A DNA stretch of 64,000 nucleotides from Streptomyces sp. P9-A2 (GTDB lineage: Bacteria; Actinomycetota; Actinomycetes; Streptomycetales; Streptomycetaceae): assembly GCF_036634175.1 (NCBI RefSeq), contig NZ_JAZIFX010000001.1:4712001-4776000 (forward strand), written 5' to 3'. Every line of letters starts with the position of its first letter. The stretch's first letter is position 1. The position numbers were made by a program, and so were the translations under genes. The notes beneath the pieces were generated by a model, which had not been told where the DNA came from, ran no database searches, and saw only the letters and a program-made list of their open reading frames with translations. Below, in pieces: positions 46,444-55,241 of this stretch.

Positions 46444-47757
46444 ATGGCCATTGGGGAGGCCGGTCCGGGATCGGCGCGTTCCGGCATGCGGCCGAAAAGG
46501 CTGGAAGATGCCATGCGCGACCGGCTCGGCCGGGAATGTGTGTATGTGCCGTCGTGCAGGTTCGGGCTGTTCGTGGCGCTGCGCCACTGGTGCCCGCCGG
46601 GTGGCAGGGTGCTGATGTCGCCGGTCAACGACGACGTCATCTTCTTCGTGGTGCTCGCGGCGGGCCTGCGTCCGGTGCAGGCGCCGCTCGACCCGTTCGA
46701 CGCGTCCATCGACATCGACGCGGTGCCGGACGGGACTTGGGGATCGCTGTCCGCCGTACTGACCACGAACCTGTACGGCAACCCGGATCCGGCACCCGAA
46801 CTACGTTCCCGCTGCGACGCGCTGGGCATCCCCTTGTTCGAGGACGGGGCGCACGCCATCGGCAGCGAGGTCGGCGGGCGGCCGGTCGGGGCCTGGGGTG
46901 ACGCCTCCGTTTTCAGCCTTTCCAAGCATGCCGGGGCCCAGACGGGAGGCATCCTCGCGCTGGCCGACCCGGACCGGAGCACGGCGGTGCGGGAGGCCTG
47001 CGCCGAACTGCTCGCCCCGCGGCGCATGGCGTCCGAACTCACCTACGCGGTAAGGCCGTACGCCGAAGCCGCCGTGCGGCGACTGGGGCTGCGCCGGGCC
47101 GCCTGGGCCACGATGGGGCTGCTGGGCCTGACGGAGCGTGAGGGGATCCGGATGCCGCTGCGTCCGGAGGCGCTGGCCGGCGCCGTGCGCTCCGCGCCGG
47201 ACCTGGGTGCGCACGACCCCTGGGTGCGGGTCGACATGCACGACTACCGGCTGGAGCCCGGCCCCGTCCGGTTGCGCCGTGTCCACCGCAGCCTCGGGCG
47301 GCTGGACGACGTCTTACGGGCCTCACGGGCGGGCACGGAACTGCTGTTGTCGACGCCGTGGGCCCGGCCGCCGGCGGACGGCACGGTACAACCGCTGTTC
47401 CGGGTGCCCCTGCTGGTGGCGGACCGGGACGCGGCGATCGCGGCACTGGCCCGGCGCCGCATCGTGGTCGGCTACCTCTACGACCCGCCCCTGGACGACT
47501 ATGCGGGAGCGGCGTTCACGGACCCGTCGCCCGCACCCGGGAACGCCCGCTGGTTCGCGCGGCACGCGCTGCCGGTGGACCCGCTGCGGGCGCGTGAGGC
47601 GGCGGAGGCGCTGGAACGGTCCGGGGCACAGCCGGCCGAGCCCCCGGAGCCCCCGGAGCCCTCGGAGGTATCGGAGCCCCCGGAGGTATCGGCGTCGCGG
47701 CCACCGGAGCCGCCGAAGGGGGCCGCGGCGAGAGGGCTGGGGCCGCCCCGTGACTGA
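46444..47757 (+). CDS. DegT/DnrJ/EryC1/StrS-family aminotransferase
   Basis: This is 437 residues; ATG after CAGGGGGACGG, with ATG 46486 as an alternative. It is a PLP enzyme of the sugar aminotransferase family: VYVPSCRFGLFVALRHW (N-terminal pocket), FEDGAHAIGSEVGG (Asp-Gly-Ala-His that holds the PLP ring nitrogen), and VFSLSKHAGAQTGGILAL (internal aldimine Lys). The C-terminal 45 residues are Pro/Glu repeats (EPPEPPEPSEVSEPPEV-like). Such enzymes place amino groups on nucleotide-activated keto sugars. It leads the glycan locus and overlaps the flippase gene by 8 bases, so its product probably belongs to the exported glycan. Confidence 0.82.
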   Translation: MAIGEAGPGSARSGMRPKRLEDAMRDRLGRECVYVPSCRFGLFVALRHWCPPGGRVLMSPVNDDVIFFVVLAAGLRPVQAPLDPFDASIDIDAVPDGTWGSLSAVLTTNLYGNPDPAPELRSRCDALGIPLFEDGAHAIGSEVGGRPVGAWGDASVFSLSKHAGAQTGGILALADPDRSTAVREACAELLAPRRMASELTYAVRPYAEAAVRRLGLRRAAWATMGLLGLTEREGIRMPLRPEALAGAVRSAPDLGAHDPWVRVDMHDYRLEPGPVRLRRVHRSLGRLDDVLRASRAGTELLLSTPWARPPADGTVQPLFRVPLLVADRDAAIAALARRRIVVGYLYDPPLDDYAGAAFTDPSPAPGNARWFARHALPVDPLRAREAAEALERSGAQPAEPPEPPEPSEVSEPPEVSASRPPEPPKGAAARGLGPPRD

Positions 47758-50413
47758 GATCCAGGTGCACGAGCCCGCCGCGGTGCGCACGGGCGGCGGG
47801 CCCGGACCCGCCGACGACGAACCCGGCTCCGACAGCTCCGACTCGCTGTTCAAGAACGCCTACTTCCTGATGCTCAGCACCGGCGTGTCCGCCGTCCTCG
47901 GGCTGGGCTTCTGGCTCGTGGCCGCGCGCTACTACTCCGAGGACGCGGTCGGCCAGGGCTCCGCGGCCATCGCCGCGATGCGGCTGCTCGCCGGCATCAC
48001 CGCGACCACGATGATCGGCGCCGTGGTCCGCTTCGTGCCGCGTGCCGGGCGCGAGACCGGACGCCTGGTATGGGGCGTGTACGGGGCGAGTTCGGTGGTC
48101 GTCGCGCTGGCCGCGGGTGTCTTCCTGCTCACGCTCGACCTGTGGGGCGCGTCGTACGAGCCCCTCGGTGCCCCGCTGGCGGGTGCGCTGTTCGTCGCGG
48201 CATGCGTGGCGTGGGCGCTGCTCACCCTGCAGGACGGGGTGCTCACGGGCCTGCGCAGGACCGCGTGGGTGCCCGTCGGGAACGCCGTCTTCTCCACCGG
48301 GAAGCTGGTCCTGCTGGCCGTCTTCGCGAGCGCGCTGCCGGTGCTGGGCATCTTCGTGTCCTGGGCCGTCGCGATCGCGTTCTCCACGCTGCCGCTCGGC
48401 TGGCTGATCTTCCGCAGGCTCATTCCGCGTCAGGCCGCCGCCGACCGCGACCGGGAACCGCCCAGGATCCGTGACATGAGCCGTTTCCTCGCCGGTGACT
48501 CGCTCGGCGCGCTGTTCAGCCTGGCGATGATCAACCTCCTGCCGGTGATGGTCGCGGTCCGCTTCAGCGCCGCCGAGAACGGCTACTTCTACGTGGCGTA
48601 CACCGTCGGCGGCACCATGGAGTTCATGGCCATGAACATGGCCGCGTCGCTCACCGCCCACGCCTCGCACGACCCGCGCCGGCTCGCGGACGGGGTCCGG
48701 GGGGCGCTGCGCCGGATGGGACTGCTGCTGGTACCGGTGGTGCTGGTGCTGGTGGTCTTCGCGCCGCTGATCCTCACGCCGTTCAGCGCGGACTACGCCG
48801 AGCACGGCTCGATGGTGCTGCGGCTGCTCGCGCTCGGGGCGCTGCCCCGGGTGGTCGTGGAGCTGTACATCGGGGTGCTGCGGGTGCAGGGGCGCACCGG
48901 TGTGCTCGCGATGCTCCAAGGGGTCATGTGTGTGCTGGTCCTGGGCAGCGCGACCGTGCTGTTCACTCCGGCGGGCATCGCGGGCGCCGGGTGGGCGGTG
49001 CTGATCGGCATGACGGTGGTCGCCGTCGTCTCGGTGTTCGGCCTGCGCTCGGCGCTGCGCGACACGCGTGACGGGCACGGTGCGCATGGCGGGCTCGTCG
49101 ACCGGACGGGTGGGGCCGGTGGCAAGGACGGTACGACGAGTACGACGAGCGGGACGGGGCGGGCGGGGGTTGCCTCGGCCGGTCCCGCGTACGGCACGCG
49201 CTGGGCGCAGCTGAACGCCACCGCCGGGTACGGCACGGGCTGGGCCCGCCGGGCCGCCTACGAGGACAGGGGCCGGGAACAGGACGACGCGGACACCGTC
49301 ACACTGTTCATCGGCCGCCCCGGTTACGAACGGGAGGCCCTCCAGACGGACACGATGGCGTTCATCGTCCGGCCCCGGCCCATGGACGCGGCCCCCGAGC
49401 CGCACGCGGCCCCCGAGCGGGGTGTGGGCCCGGACCGGGACTCCGAGCCGGTCACGGACGCGGGCGCCGGCGCGGGCATCGGTGCGGACGCCGAGCCCGG
49501 GGAGCACCTGGGCGCCGACGCGCACGAGCGCGAGACCGGGGGCGATCGGGAGCCCGGCGAGCACGCGGGGCCCACTCCACGCAACGCACACGCACACGCA
49601 CCGGTCCGGTACGAGACACCACACGAGCGTGGCGAGCTCGGTGAGCAGGACGAACGGGGTGGAGAGGACGGGGGCCGGGACGGCGCGGGTGCCGCCGAAG
49701 CGTTCGCGAGCACGGCCGGCCGTGTCGCCCCGTCGCCGGCCGGTCACGGGTCCGACCGACGACTGCGGGATGTCCTCTGGGGACTGTTCGGACTCGCCAC
49801 CGTCGCCTTCTGGGCGTCGGCACGCCCACTGCACCGGCTCGGCGGACCGTCGCCGGAGGGACAGGGCGAACTGACGGGACGGCAGTTGCTGGAAGGGCTG
49901 CCGCTCGTGGCGCTCGCGGCGGGCGGCGTGCTGCTCCTGGTCTTCGTCGCCGCGGTGACGCTGTGCACGGCACCCGACCCCTGGCTCCCCGGTACCGCGC
50001 TGGGTTCGGCCCTGCTCGCCCTGTATGCCGCACCGGTCGCGCTCGGCCGGGAACCCTCGCCGGTGGGCGGGGCGTGGTACGTCCGGACGGCCGAGTTCCT
50101 CGCGGACGCGGTGGGGACCGACGGGCCGGAGCCGCTGCTGCGCTGGACGCCGCCGGTGTGCCAGTTGCTGTGCCTCGTCGCACTGTGGCTGCTGCTCGAG
50201 CGGGTGGGCGGCGGCCGGCTGTCCTGGCCGGGGCGCTGGTGGGCGCTGTACCTCCTCGCCGTGGCCGGCTGGGTGTGGCGGGACGCGCTCGCCCCCGTGG
50301 CACCGCCGCTGCTCGCCGTACTGCTTCTGCTGCTGCTCCTTCTCCGACTTCCGCCGCTCCGCCGTGCCGTACCGGCGTCGGGGCTGCCCGACCACAGACA
50401 ACCGAACGGCTGA
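47750..50413 (+). CDS. Polysaccharide flippase (Wzx-like MVF family) with fused C-terminal membrane domain
   Basis: This is 887 residues from GTG 47750, overlapping the aminotransferase. Residues 25-450 are a typical oligosaccharide flippase with about fourteen helices (KNAYFLMLSTGVSAVLGLGF; RLLAGITATTMIGAVVRFVP; FIVWAVAIAF-like segments; MFMAMNMAASLTAHAS-like loop). Residues 450-670 are hydrophilic, with AQLNATAGYGTGWARRAAY and many Gly, Asp and His. The last 215 residues add five or six helices (LWGLFGLATVAFWASARPL; LVALAAGGVLLLVFVAAVTL; LLAVLLLLLLLLRLPPL). It translocates lipid-linked glycan across the membrane. The C-terminal part is not part of a normal flippase and may be a fused polymerase-like or regulatory membrane domain. 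Confidence 0.85.
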   Translation: MTEIQVHEPAAVRTGGGPGPADDEPGSDSSDSLFKNAYFLMLSTGVSAVLGLGFWLVAARYYSEDAVGQGSAAIAAMRLLAGITATTMIGAVVRFVPRAGRETGRLVWGVYGASSVVVALAAGVFLLTLDLWGASYEPLGAPLAGALFVAACVAWALLTLQDGVLTGLRRTAWVPVGNAVFSTGKLVLLAVFASALPVLGIFVSWAVAIAFSTLPLGWLIFRRLIPRQAAADRDREPPRIRDMSRFLAGDSLGALFSLAMINLLPVMVAVRFSAAENGYFYVAYTVGGTMEFMAMNMAASLTAHASHDPRRLADGVRGALRRMGLLLVPVVLVLVVFAPLILTPFSADYAEHGSMVLRLLALGALPRVVVELYIGVLRVQGRTGVLAMLQGVMCVLVLGSATVLFTPAGIAGAGWAVLIGMTVVAVVSVFGLRSALRDTRDGHGAHGGLVDRTGGAGGKDGTTSTTSGTGRAGVASAGPAYGTRWAQLNATAGYGTGWARRAAYEDRGREQDDADTVTLFIGRPGYEREALQTDTMAFIVRPRPMDAAPEPHAAPERGVGPDRDSEPVTDAGAGAGIGADAEPGEHLGADAHERETGGDREPGEHAGPTPRNAHAHAPVRYETPHERGELGEQDERGGEDGGRDGAGAAEAFASTAGRVAPSPAGHGSDRRLRDVLWGLFGLATVAFWASARPLHRLGGPSPEGQGELTGRQLLEGLPLVALAAGGVLLLVFVAAVTLCTAPDPWLPGTALGSALLALYAAPVALGREPSPVGGAWYVRTAEFLADAVGTDGPEPLLRWTPPVCQLLCLVALWLLLERVGGGRLSWPGRWWALYLLAVAGWVWRDALAPVAPPLLAVLLLLLLLLRLPPLRRAVPASGLPDHRQPNG

Positions 50414-50464
50414 ACCAGCGAACGAACCGAGCTTTTGGAGCCGAGCCGCCAGGGGGGAACCACC

Positions 50465-52555
50465 GTGCGTCCGCCAGTCACTCCACGCGAGAGATCCGTG
50501 TCCGCGCCCGAGCCCTCACCAGAGAGCACATCGGCGCCCGTCACCCCCGCGGGCACCTCCAGGGGTACCTCTGCGGACACCCCCGTGGAGCCGCCTTCGC
50601 GGACGGAGTCGCGGACCCGTCCCTCCTCGGAGTCGTCGACCCCGGCCCATGAACCCGTGACGGATCTTTCCGACCTGCCGCCCTTCTGGCCCGCGCGCCG
50701 TTCCCTCGGGCTCTGGCCCGCCCTGCCGCTGCTCGCGGCGCTCACCCTGTGGCTGTACGCGGTCCGACACACGGATGTGTCGCGGCTCGACGACTACGGT
50801 CTGGTCACCGCGCTCCACCCGAGCTTCTGGGCCGGCCTCGCCGTCCTCACCACCGGCTTCTGGTGCACGGTCCGGGACCGTCGCCGGCCCGGCGGCTGGC
50901 CGGCGGCGTACGTGGTCGGCCTGCTGGTGATGGAGCGGGCCACGCAGGCCGTGCTCTATCCGACCCCGCTGTACGCCTGGGCGTGGAAGCACGACGGTGT
51001 CATCGACCACCTGCTGACCGCCGGCGGGCTCCAGACCGCCGACCGGATCGGTGACATGGCGGTCTACGACCAGTGGCCGGGCTTCTTCGCCGCGCAGGCG
51101 GCGCTGGTGCGGCTGCTGGGCGTGGACTCGGCCGCGATGTACATGGCGTGGTGGCCGCTGGCGTCCAGTCTGCTGCTGCTGTTCCCGCTGCTGCTGATCT
51201 ACCGCACCTTCACCGAGGACCGACGGCTGATCTGGACCGCGGTCTGGCTCTTCTTCGTCGCCAACTGGGTGGGCCAGGACTACTTCTCCCCGCAGTCCGT
51301 CGCCTTCGCGCTGCACCTCGGTGTGCTGGCCGTGGTGCTGCGCCGGTACGGCCGTTCCGGCGCGGGCGGCGGCAGTGGGCGGCGGGGGCAGGCGGTCTGG
51401 ACGCTCGTGCTCACCGTGCTGGTGATGGCGATCGTCATCTCGCACCAGCTCACCCCGGCCATGCTGGTGGTGTCGCTGCTCGCGCTGGCCCTGCTCCGCC
51501 GTCACCGGGACTGGGTGCCGGTGGCCACCACGGTCGTCATCTTCCTGGCCTGGTGCGCGACGGCCGCGCTGCCCTTCCTGTCCGCCGCGCTGCCGGAGAT
51601 GATCCGCGCCGTGGGCGACGTCGGCGGCAACGTCGAGAGGGGGTACGGTGCCACCCCGACCGGTGCCGGCGCGATCGCGACCTCGTGGGCGGCGAGGCTG
51701 CTCTCGGGCTCCGTCCTGCTGCTGGCGGCGGCCGGGCTCTGGCGGCAGCCCGTACTGCGGTACCGTGCGATGCCGCTGCTGGTGGTCACGGCGGCACCGC
51801 TGCCGATGTTCGTCGCGAGCAGTTACGGCAGCGAGATGATCTTCCGGGTCCTGATGTTCATGCTGCCCGGTGTCGCCTTCTTCGCCGCCGCCGCACTGTT
51901 GCCCAAGGTACGCACCCTCGCCGCCGCGGAGGCGGCGGCGGAGAGCGGAGTCCGCCGGAAGGCCGAGCCGCCCGCGCGCCGCGGTATCGGCGCCCGGTTC
52001 CGGGCCGGCTTCGGCATCAGGGCCTGGGGCCCACTGATCGTGCTGCTCGCCGGGACCCTGGCGTTCGTTCCGAGCTACTCGGGCAAGGACCGGATCAACT
52101 ACTTCCCGCCGCAGGAGGTGGCCCTGGTGGGGCAGCTCTTCGACGAGGCCCCCGAGGGCTCGCTGGTCGTCGCCGCCAACCGCAACTACCCGCTCGCCTA
52201 TGCCTCGTACGGAAGCATCGACCACTACTGGTTCCTTGAGGACGACCGGAGCCATGTCGACGAGATCGTCCGGGACCCGGCCGGTGCCCTCGCCACCGAC
52301 ATGGCGGGAGTGGAACGTCCGAGCCGGGCCTACTTCCTCTTCACACAGGGCCAGTCGGCGAACTCGGAAATGAACGGTCAGCTCACCGGCACCCAGTTGA
52401 ACAGCGTCCTGGAGTCCGTCGCCGCGTCCCCGCGGTTCCGGCTGGTGACGGAGAACAGCGCGGGGGCGGTCTACGAACTGAGACAACCGGAAGAAGCAGA
52501 GGGAGCAGGGGGAGTCGAGGGGACGGAGGCAGAAGAAGGGGGAGGGGAGCGATGA
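50465..52555 (+). CDS. Large multi-pass membrane protein, possible glycosyltransferase or polymerase
   Basis: This is 696 residues from GTG 50465 (AGGGGGGAACCACC before it); a TTG at 50435 is less likely. The first 75 residues are Pro/Ser/Thr-rich and disordered. About twelve helices follow (LWPALPLLAALTLWLYAVRH; YMAWWPLASSLLLLFPLLLI; VAFALHLGVLAVVLRRYG; FRVLMFMLPGVAFFAAAAL). Short acidic motifs between helices (DVSRLDDYG, VYDQWPG) are compatible with a GT-C type fold. The last 130 residues form a soluble extracytoplasmic domain (VAANRNYPLAYASYGSIDHY). Position after the flippase suggests a role in assembling or ligating the exported glycan. No family is assigned with certainty. Confidence 0.65.
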   Translation: MRPPVTPRERSVSAPEPSPESTSAPVTPAGTSRGTSADTPVEPPSRTESRTRPSSESSTPAHEPVTDLSDLPPFWPARRSLGLWPALPLLAALTLWLYAVRHTDVSRLDDYGLVTALHPSFWAGLAVLTTGFWCTVRDRRRPGGWPAAYVVGLLVMERATQAVLYPTPLYAWAWKHDGVIDHLLTAGGLQTADRIGDMAVYDQWPGFFAAQAALVRLLGVDSAAMYMAWWPLASSLLLLFPLLLIYRTFTEDRRLIWTAVWLFFVANWVGQDYFSPQSVAFALHLGVLAVVLRRYGRSGAGGGSGRRGQAVWTLVLTVLVMAIVISHQLTPAMLVVSLLALALLRRHRDWVPVATTVVIFLAWCATAALPFLSAALPEMIRAVGDVGGNVERGYGATPTGAGAIATSWAARLLSGSVLLLAAAGLWRQPVLRYRAMPLLVVTAAPLPMFVASSYGSEMIFRVLMFMLPGVAFFAAAALLPKVRTLAAAEAAAESGVRRKAEPPARRGIGARFRAGFGIRAWGPLIVLLAGTLAFVPSYSGKDRINYFPPQEVALVGQLFDEAPEGSLVVAANRNYPLAYASYGSIDHYWFLEDDRSHVDEIVRDPAGALATDMAGVERPSRAYFLFTQGQSANSEMNGQLTGTQLNSVLESVAASPRFRLVTENSAGAVYELRQPEEAEGAGGVEGTEAEEGGGER

Positions 52556-52980
52556 CACCGCAGGATCTCGTGATCCGGATGCTCCCGCCGTTCGCCGGCT
52601 GGCTGGCGCTCGCCACGCTCGCCCTGCCCGGCGGTTCGCCGCTGCGCGGGGCGGCCGTCGTCGTTTTTCTGGCGGCGGGGCCGGGCACGGCCCTGGTCGG
52701 TCTCTGCGGTCCCGCGCTGCGCGTGCGGTCCGCACGGGGCCCCGTCGAGCGGCGCGACCCCGGCTTCGTCCGCCACTCCGACCTGCTGGAACGGATGATG
52801 CTGGCCGTTTTCGTCAGCGTCGCCACGGTGATGATCGTCGCGACGGTGCTGATCGCCACGCACACCTTCAGTGCCCGGCGGGTGCTGCTGGCCCTGACCC
52901 TGCTGACCACGCTCGCCGCGTTCTGCCCGCGGCTGCGTGCCTCCCCGCCGTCGAGGACACCGAAGGGTTCCGTCCTGTGA
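52552..52980 (+). CDS. Small membrane protein of the glycan locus
   Basis: This is 142 residues; ATG overlaps the stop of the gene before, and its stop overlaps the start of the next (GTGA), so it is part of the operon. Four hydrophobic segments are visible (MLPPFAGWLALATLALP; LRGAAVVVFLAAGPGTALVG; MMLAVFVSVATVMIVATVLI; VLLALTLLTTLAAFC). No motif is recognised. It may be a structural partner of the large membrane protein. Confidence 0.65.
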   Translation: MTPQDLVIRMLPPFAGWLALATLALPGGSPLRGAAVVVFLAAGPGTALVGLCGPALRVRSARGPVERRDPGFVRHSDLLERMMLAVFVSVATVMIVATVLIATHTFSARRVLLALTLLTTLAAFCPRLRASPPSRTPKGSVL

Positions 52981-54245
52981 GGTTCGTCCGCCCTCTCCGC
53001 CGTATCATCGCCGCCCTGCGCGGTGTTCGCCCGGGAACCGGCCCGACCACCGGCCTTTTGACCCCCGGCCGTTCGCCCACCGGCCGCCCGGCCACCGACC
53101 CTCCTGACGGCCCCGAATCCCGTGCAGATGCGGGCGGCACCGGCACCGGCACCGGCAGCACGGCAACCGGTCGGCGCCGCAAGCCGAAGGCCGGCCGGCC
53201 GGCCGCGAGTCGCCGTCGGGCGCTGATCACCTCGGCCGCGGTCGTCTGCGCGGTACTGGTCGCCGTACTCGCGCTGCGGAACGCCTCGGAGACCTCCGGG
53301 ACGGACGAGGAGTGCCGGCCCACGGAACTGCTCGAACCACCCTGCGGCGCATGGTTCGGAGCCTTCGTGCCGCACGAACGGGCCGACCTGGAGGAGAAGG
53401 TGAAGGCCTACGAGGAGAAGGTGGGCCGCAAGCTCGACATCGTCTACACGTACCACGACATGTCCCTGCCCGAAGGAACCCGCAGGGAAGGGCAGTTGCT
53501 GACTCCGGAGGAACAACGGGTCGGTGAGGACCACATGTTGCTGCTGTCCTGGGAGAGCAAGTGGTGGGGCGGCACGAAGGGGCAGCAGCCGAGGTGGACG
53601 GAGATAGCCGCCGGTGACCTGGACACGGCCGTGATCGACGTCCAGGCAGAGCGCATCAAGGACTACGGGCAGCGCACGGGGAAGAAGGTCTTCCTCTCCT
53701 TCGACCTCGAAATGGACACGCGCACCCCGGCCAACGGCACCCCGGCCCAGTACGTGCGGGCGTACCGGCACATCCACGACCGGTTCCGGGAACTCGGTGT
53801 GGACAACGTGGTGTGGACCTGGATCATCACCGGCTATCTGAACCACGGAGACCTGTTCAAGGGCATGTATCCGGGGGACGAGTACGTCGACTGGATCGGC
53901 TACAACCAGTACAACTACTACCGCTGCCACAAGACGGAGTGGCTGACCTTCGAGCAGACCCAGACGGCCACGCACGAGTGGATACGCGAGAACATCTCCG
54001 CCGACAAGCCGCTGATGCTCTCCGAGTTCGGCAGCGCGGTCGACTCCACCCGGCCGCAGCGGCAGGCCGAGTGGTACGCACAGGTGCCGCCCGTGCTGAA
54101 AGAGCTGGAGGGCGTCAAGGCCGCGCTCCAGTGGAACTACCGCGACCCCGGGCCGCACTGCGACCTGGCCGTGGCCGACGAGGCGGCGTGGGAGAGCCTG
54201 CGCGAGGTGGTGGCCGACCCGTACCTGAACCAGCCGACGAAGTGA
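52977..54245 (+). CDS. GH26-like glycoside hydrolase, membrane-anchored
   Basis: This is 422 residues. The first 75 are disordered and basic, followed by one transmembrane anchor at about 80-102 (ALITSAAVVCAVLVAVLAL). The catalytic domain has features of family 26 beta-mannanase-like enzymes: GAWFGAFVPHERADLE at its start, FLSFDLEMDTRTPANGTPAQ with the putative acid/base Glu245, VDNVVWTWIITGYLN, YPGDEYVDWIGYNQYN, and PLMLSEFGSAVDST with the putative nucleophile Glu350. It probably cleaves or remodels a mannose-type or related beta-linked glycan outside the membrane, perhaps the polymer made by this operon. It is the last plus-strand gene before a bidirectional terminator. Confidence 0.82.
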   Translation: MRFVRPLRRIIAALRGVRPGTGPTTGLLTPGRSPTGRPATDPPDGPESRADAGGTGTGTGSTATGRRRKPKAGRPAASRRRALITSAAVVCAVLVAVLALRNASETSGTDEECRPTELLEPPCGAWFGAFVPHERADLEEKVKAYEEKVGRKLDIVYTYHDMSLPEGTRREGQLLTPEEQRVGEDHMLLLSWESKWWGGTKGQQPRWTEIAAGDLDTAVIDVQAERIKDYGQRTGKKVFLSFDLEMDTRTPANGTPAQYVRAYRHIHDRFRELGVDNVVWTWIITGYLNHGDLFKGMYPGDEYVDWIGYNQYNYYRCHKTEWLTFEQTQTATHEWIRENISADKPLMLSEFGSAVDSTRPQRQAEWYAQVPPVLKELEGVKAALQWNYRDPGPHCDLAVADEAAWESLREVVADPYLNQPTK

Positions 54246-54302
54246 GCGGGTGGGCGGTGAGCGGGCGGTCACGGCCGCCCACTCACCGCCCACCCGCTCA
54301 CT
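54241..54302. terminator. Bidirectional terminator between convergent glycan genes
   Basis: A 28-bp stem (54241-54268 with 54275-54302, one mismatch) encloses the loop TCACGG. It includes the stop codon of the hydrolase gene and lies 34 bases from the stop of the convergent deacetylase gene, so it can serve both. Confidence 0.9.
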
Positions 54303-54335
54303 CGATCCGTTCGCTCTGCCGTACCGGCCCGCGAG

Positions 54336-55241
54336 TCAGCCCGCGAACTCCGGCCCACGGACCGCTGCCCGGGTGCGCCGGTACCAGCGCCAGACGATCG
54401 TCTTCGGGCCGTCGCGGTAGGGGGCGACACGGGCGCCGTCGCCCGCCAGCCAGGCCCTGACGTCGGCGACGGTGTGGCCGCGGCGCACGATGAGCCGGGC
54501 GATGCGGTAGCGCTCGTCCCGCTCCGAGCTCAGCGCGTGCCGTACCGCGGTCGCCGTCTCGTACCCGGCGCGGGACGCCATGGCCCTCACCCGGGGGCTG
54601 TTGTAACCGTGCGGGTAGGCGAGATGGGACACCGGGTGACCGAGCGCGTCCTCCAGCACGGATTTGGAATCGAAGAGTTCGGCGCGCAGTTGTTTTCCGG
54701 TCAGTGTGTCCAGTTGAGCGTGGCTGACCGTGTGGCTGCCGATCTCCATGCCGGAACGTTCCAGCTCCGTCACCCGGTCCAGGGTCATCATCGGCGCCGG
54801 CGGCAGCAGGCTGCGGCCGCCCGGGGTGATGGCGCCGGTGGTGAGGTACGCGGTGGCCGGCAGGGAGCGCCGGGCCAGGAGGTCGGCGGTGGGGCCGGGC
54901 AGGTCGGCGAAGCCGTCGTCGAAGGTGAGGAGCACCGGCCGGGGCGGAAGGGGCGCCCTCCCGGCGAGATGGCCGGCGAGGGCGCTGATGGTGACGGGGG
55001 TGCGGCCGCTGTCCTCGAGGGCGTCGAGATGCGCCGCGAACTCCCTCGGCGTGACGGTGAACTCGGCGATCCAGTCGGGCGGGTCGTCCATCACCGCGTG
55101 GTAGAGGAACACCGGGATGGCCGGACGCTTCGTGTCCTCCCCGCCGTCCTCGTCCCCCGATCCGTCCCGGGTTCTTCGCGTCGCCGGACCCCGCGACGCC
55201 GGGTTCCGCATCGCCGGATCCCGCGGGGACGACGCCGTCAT
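54336..55241 (-). CDS. Polysaccharide deacetylase (NodB domain)
   Basis: This is 301 residues from ATG 55241, overlapping the stop of the GT2 gene (ATGA). The NodB motifs are clear: RPVLLTFDDGFADLPG (motif 1, catalytic and metal Asp), MEIGSHTVSHAQLDTL (motif 2, metal His pair), and LAYPHGYNSPRVRAMA (motif 3). It begins with PVFLYHAVMDDPPDW, as in the xylanase/chitin deacetylase group. There is no signal peptide; an N-terminal basic linker precedes the domain. It removes N- or O-acetyl groups from glycans. Coupling to the GT2 gene supports action on the same polymer. Confidence 0.92.
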   Translation of the reverse strand: MTASSPRDPAMRNPASRGPATRRTRDGSGDEDGGEDTKRPAIPVFLYHAVMDDPPDWIAEFTVTPREFAAHLDALEDSGRTPVTISALAGHLAGRAPLPPRPVLLTFDDGFADLPGPTADLLARRSLPATAYLTTGAITPGGRSLLPPAPMMTLDRVTELERSGMEIGSHTVSHAQLDTLTGKQLRAELFDSKSVLEDALGHPVSHLAYPHGYNSPRVRAMASRAGYETATAVRHALSSERDERYRIARLIVRRGHTVADVRAWLAGDGARVAPYRDGPKTIVWRWYRRTRAAVRGPEFAG

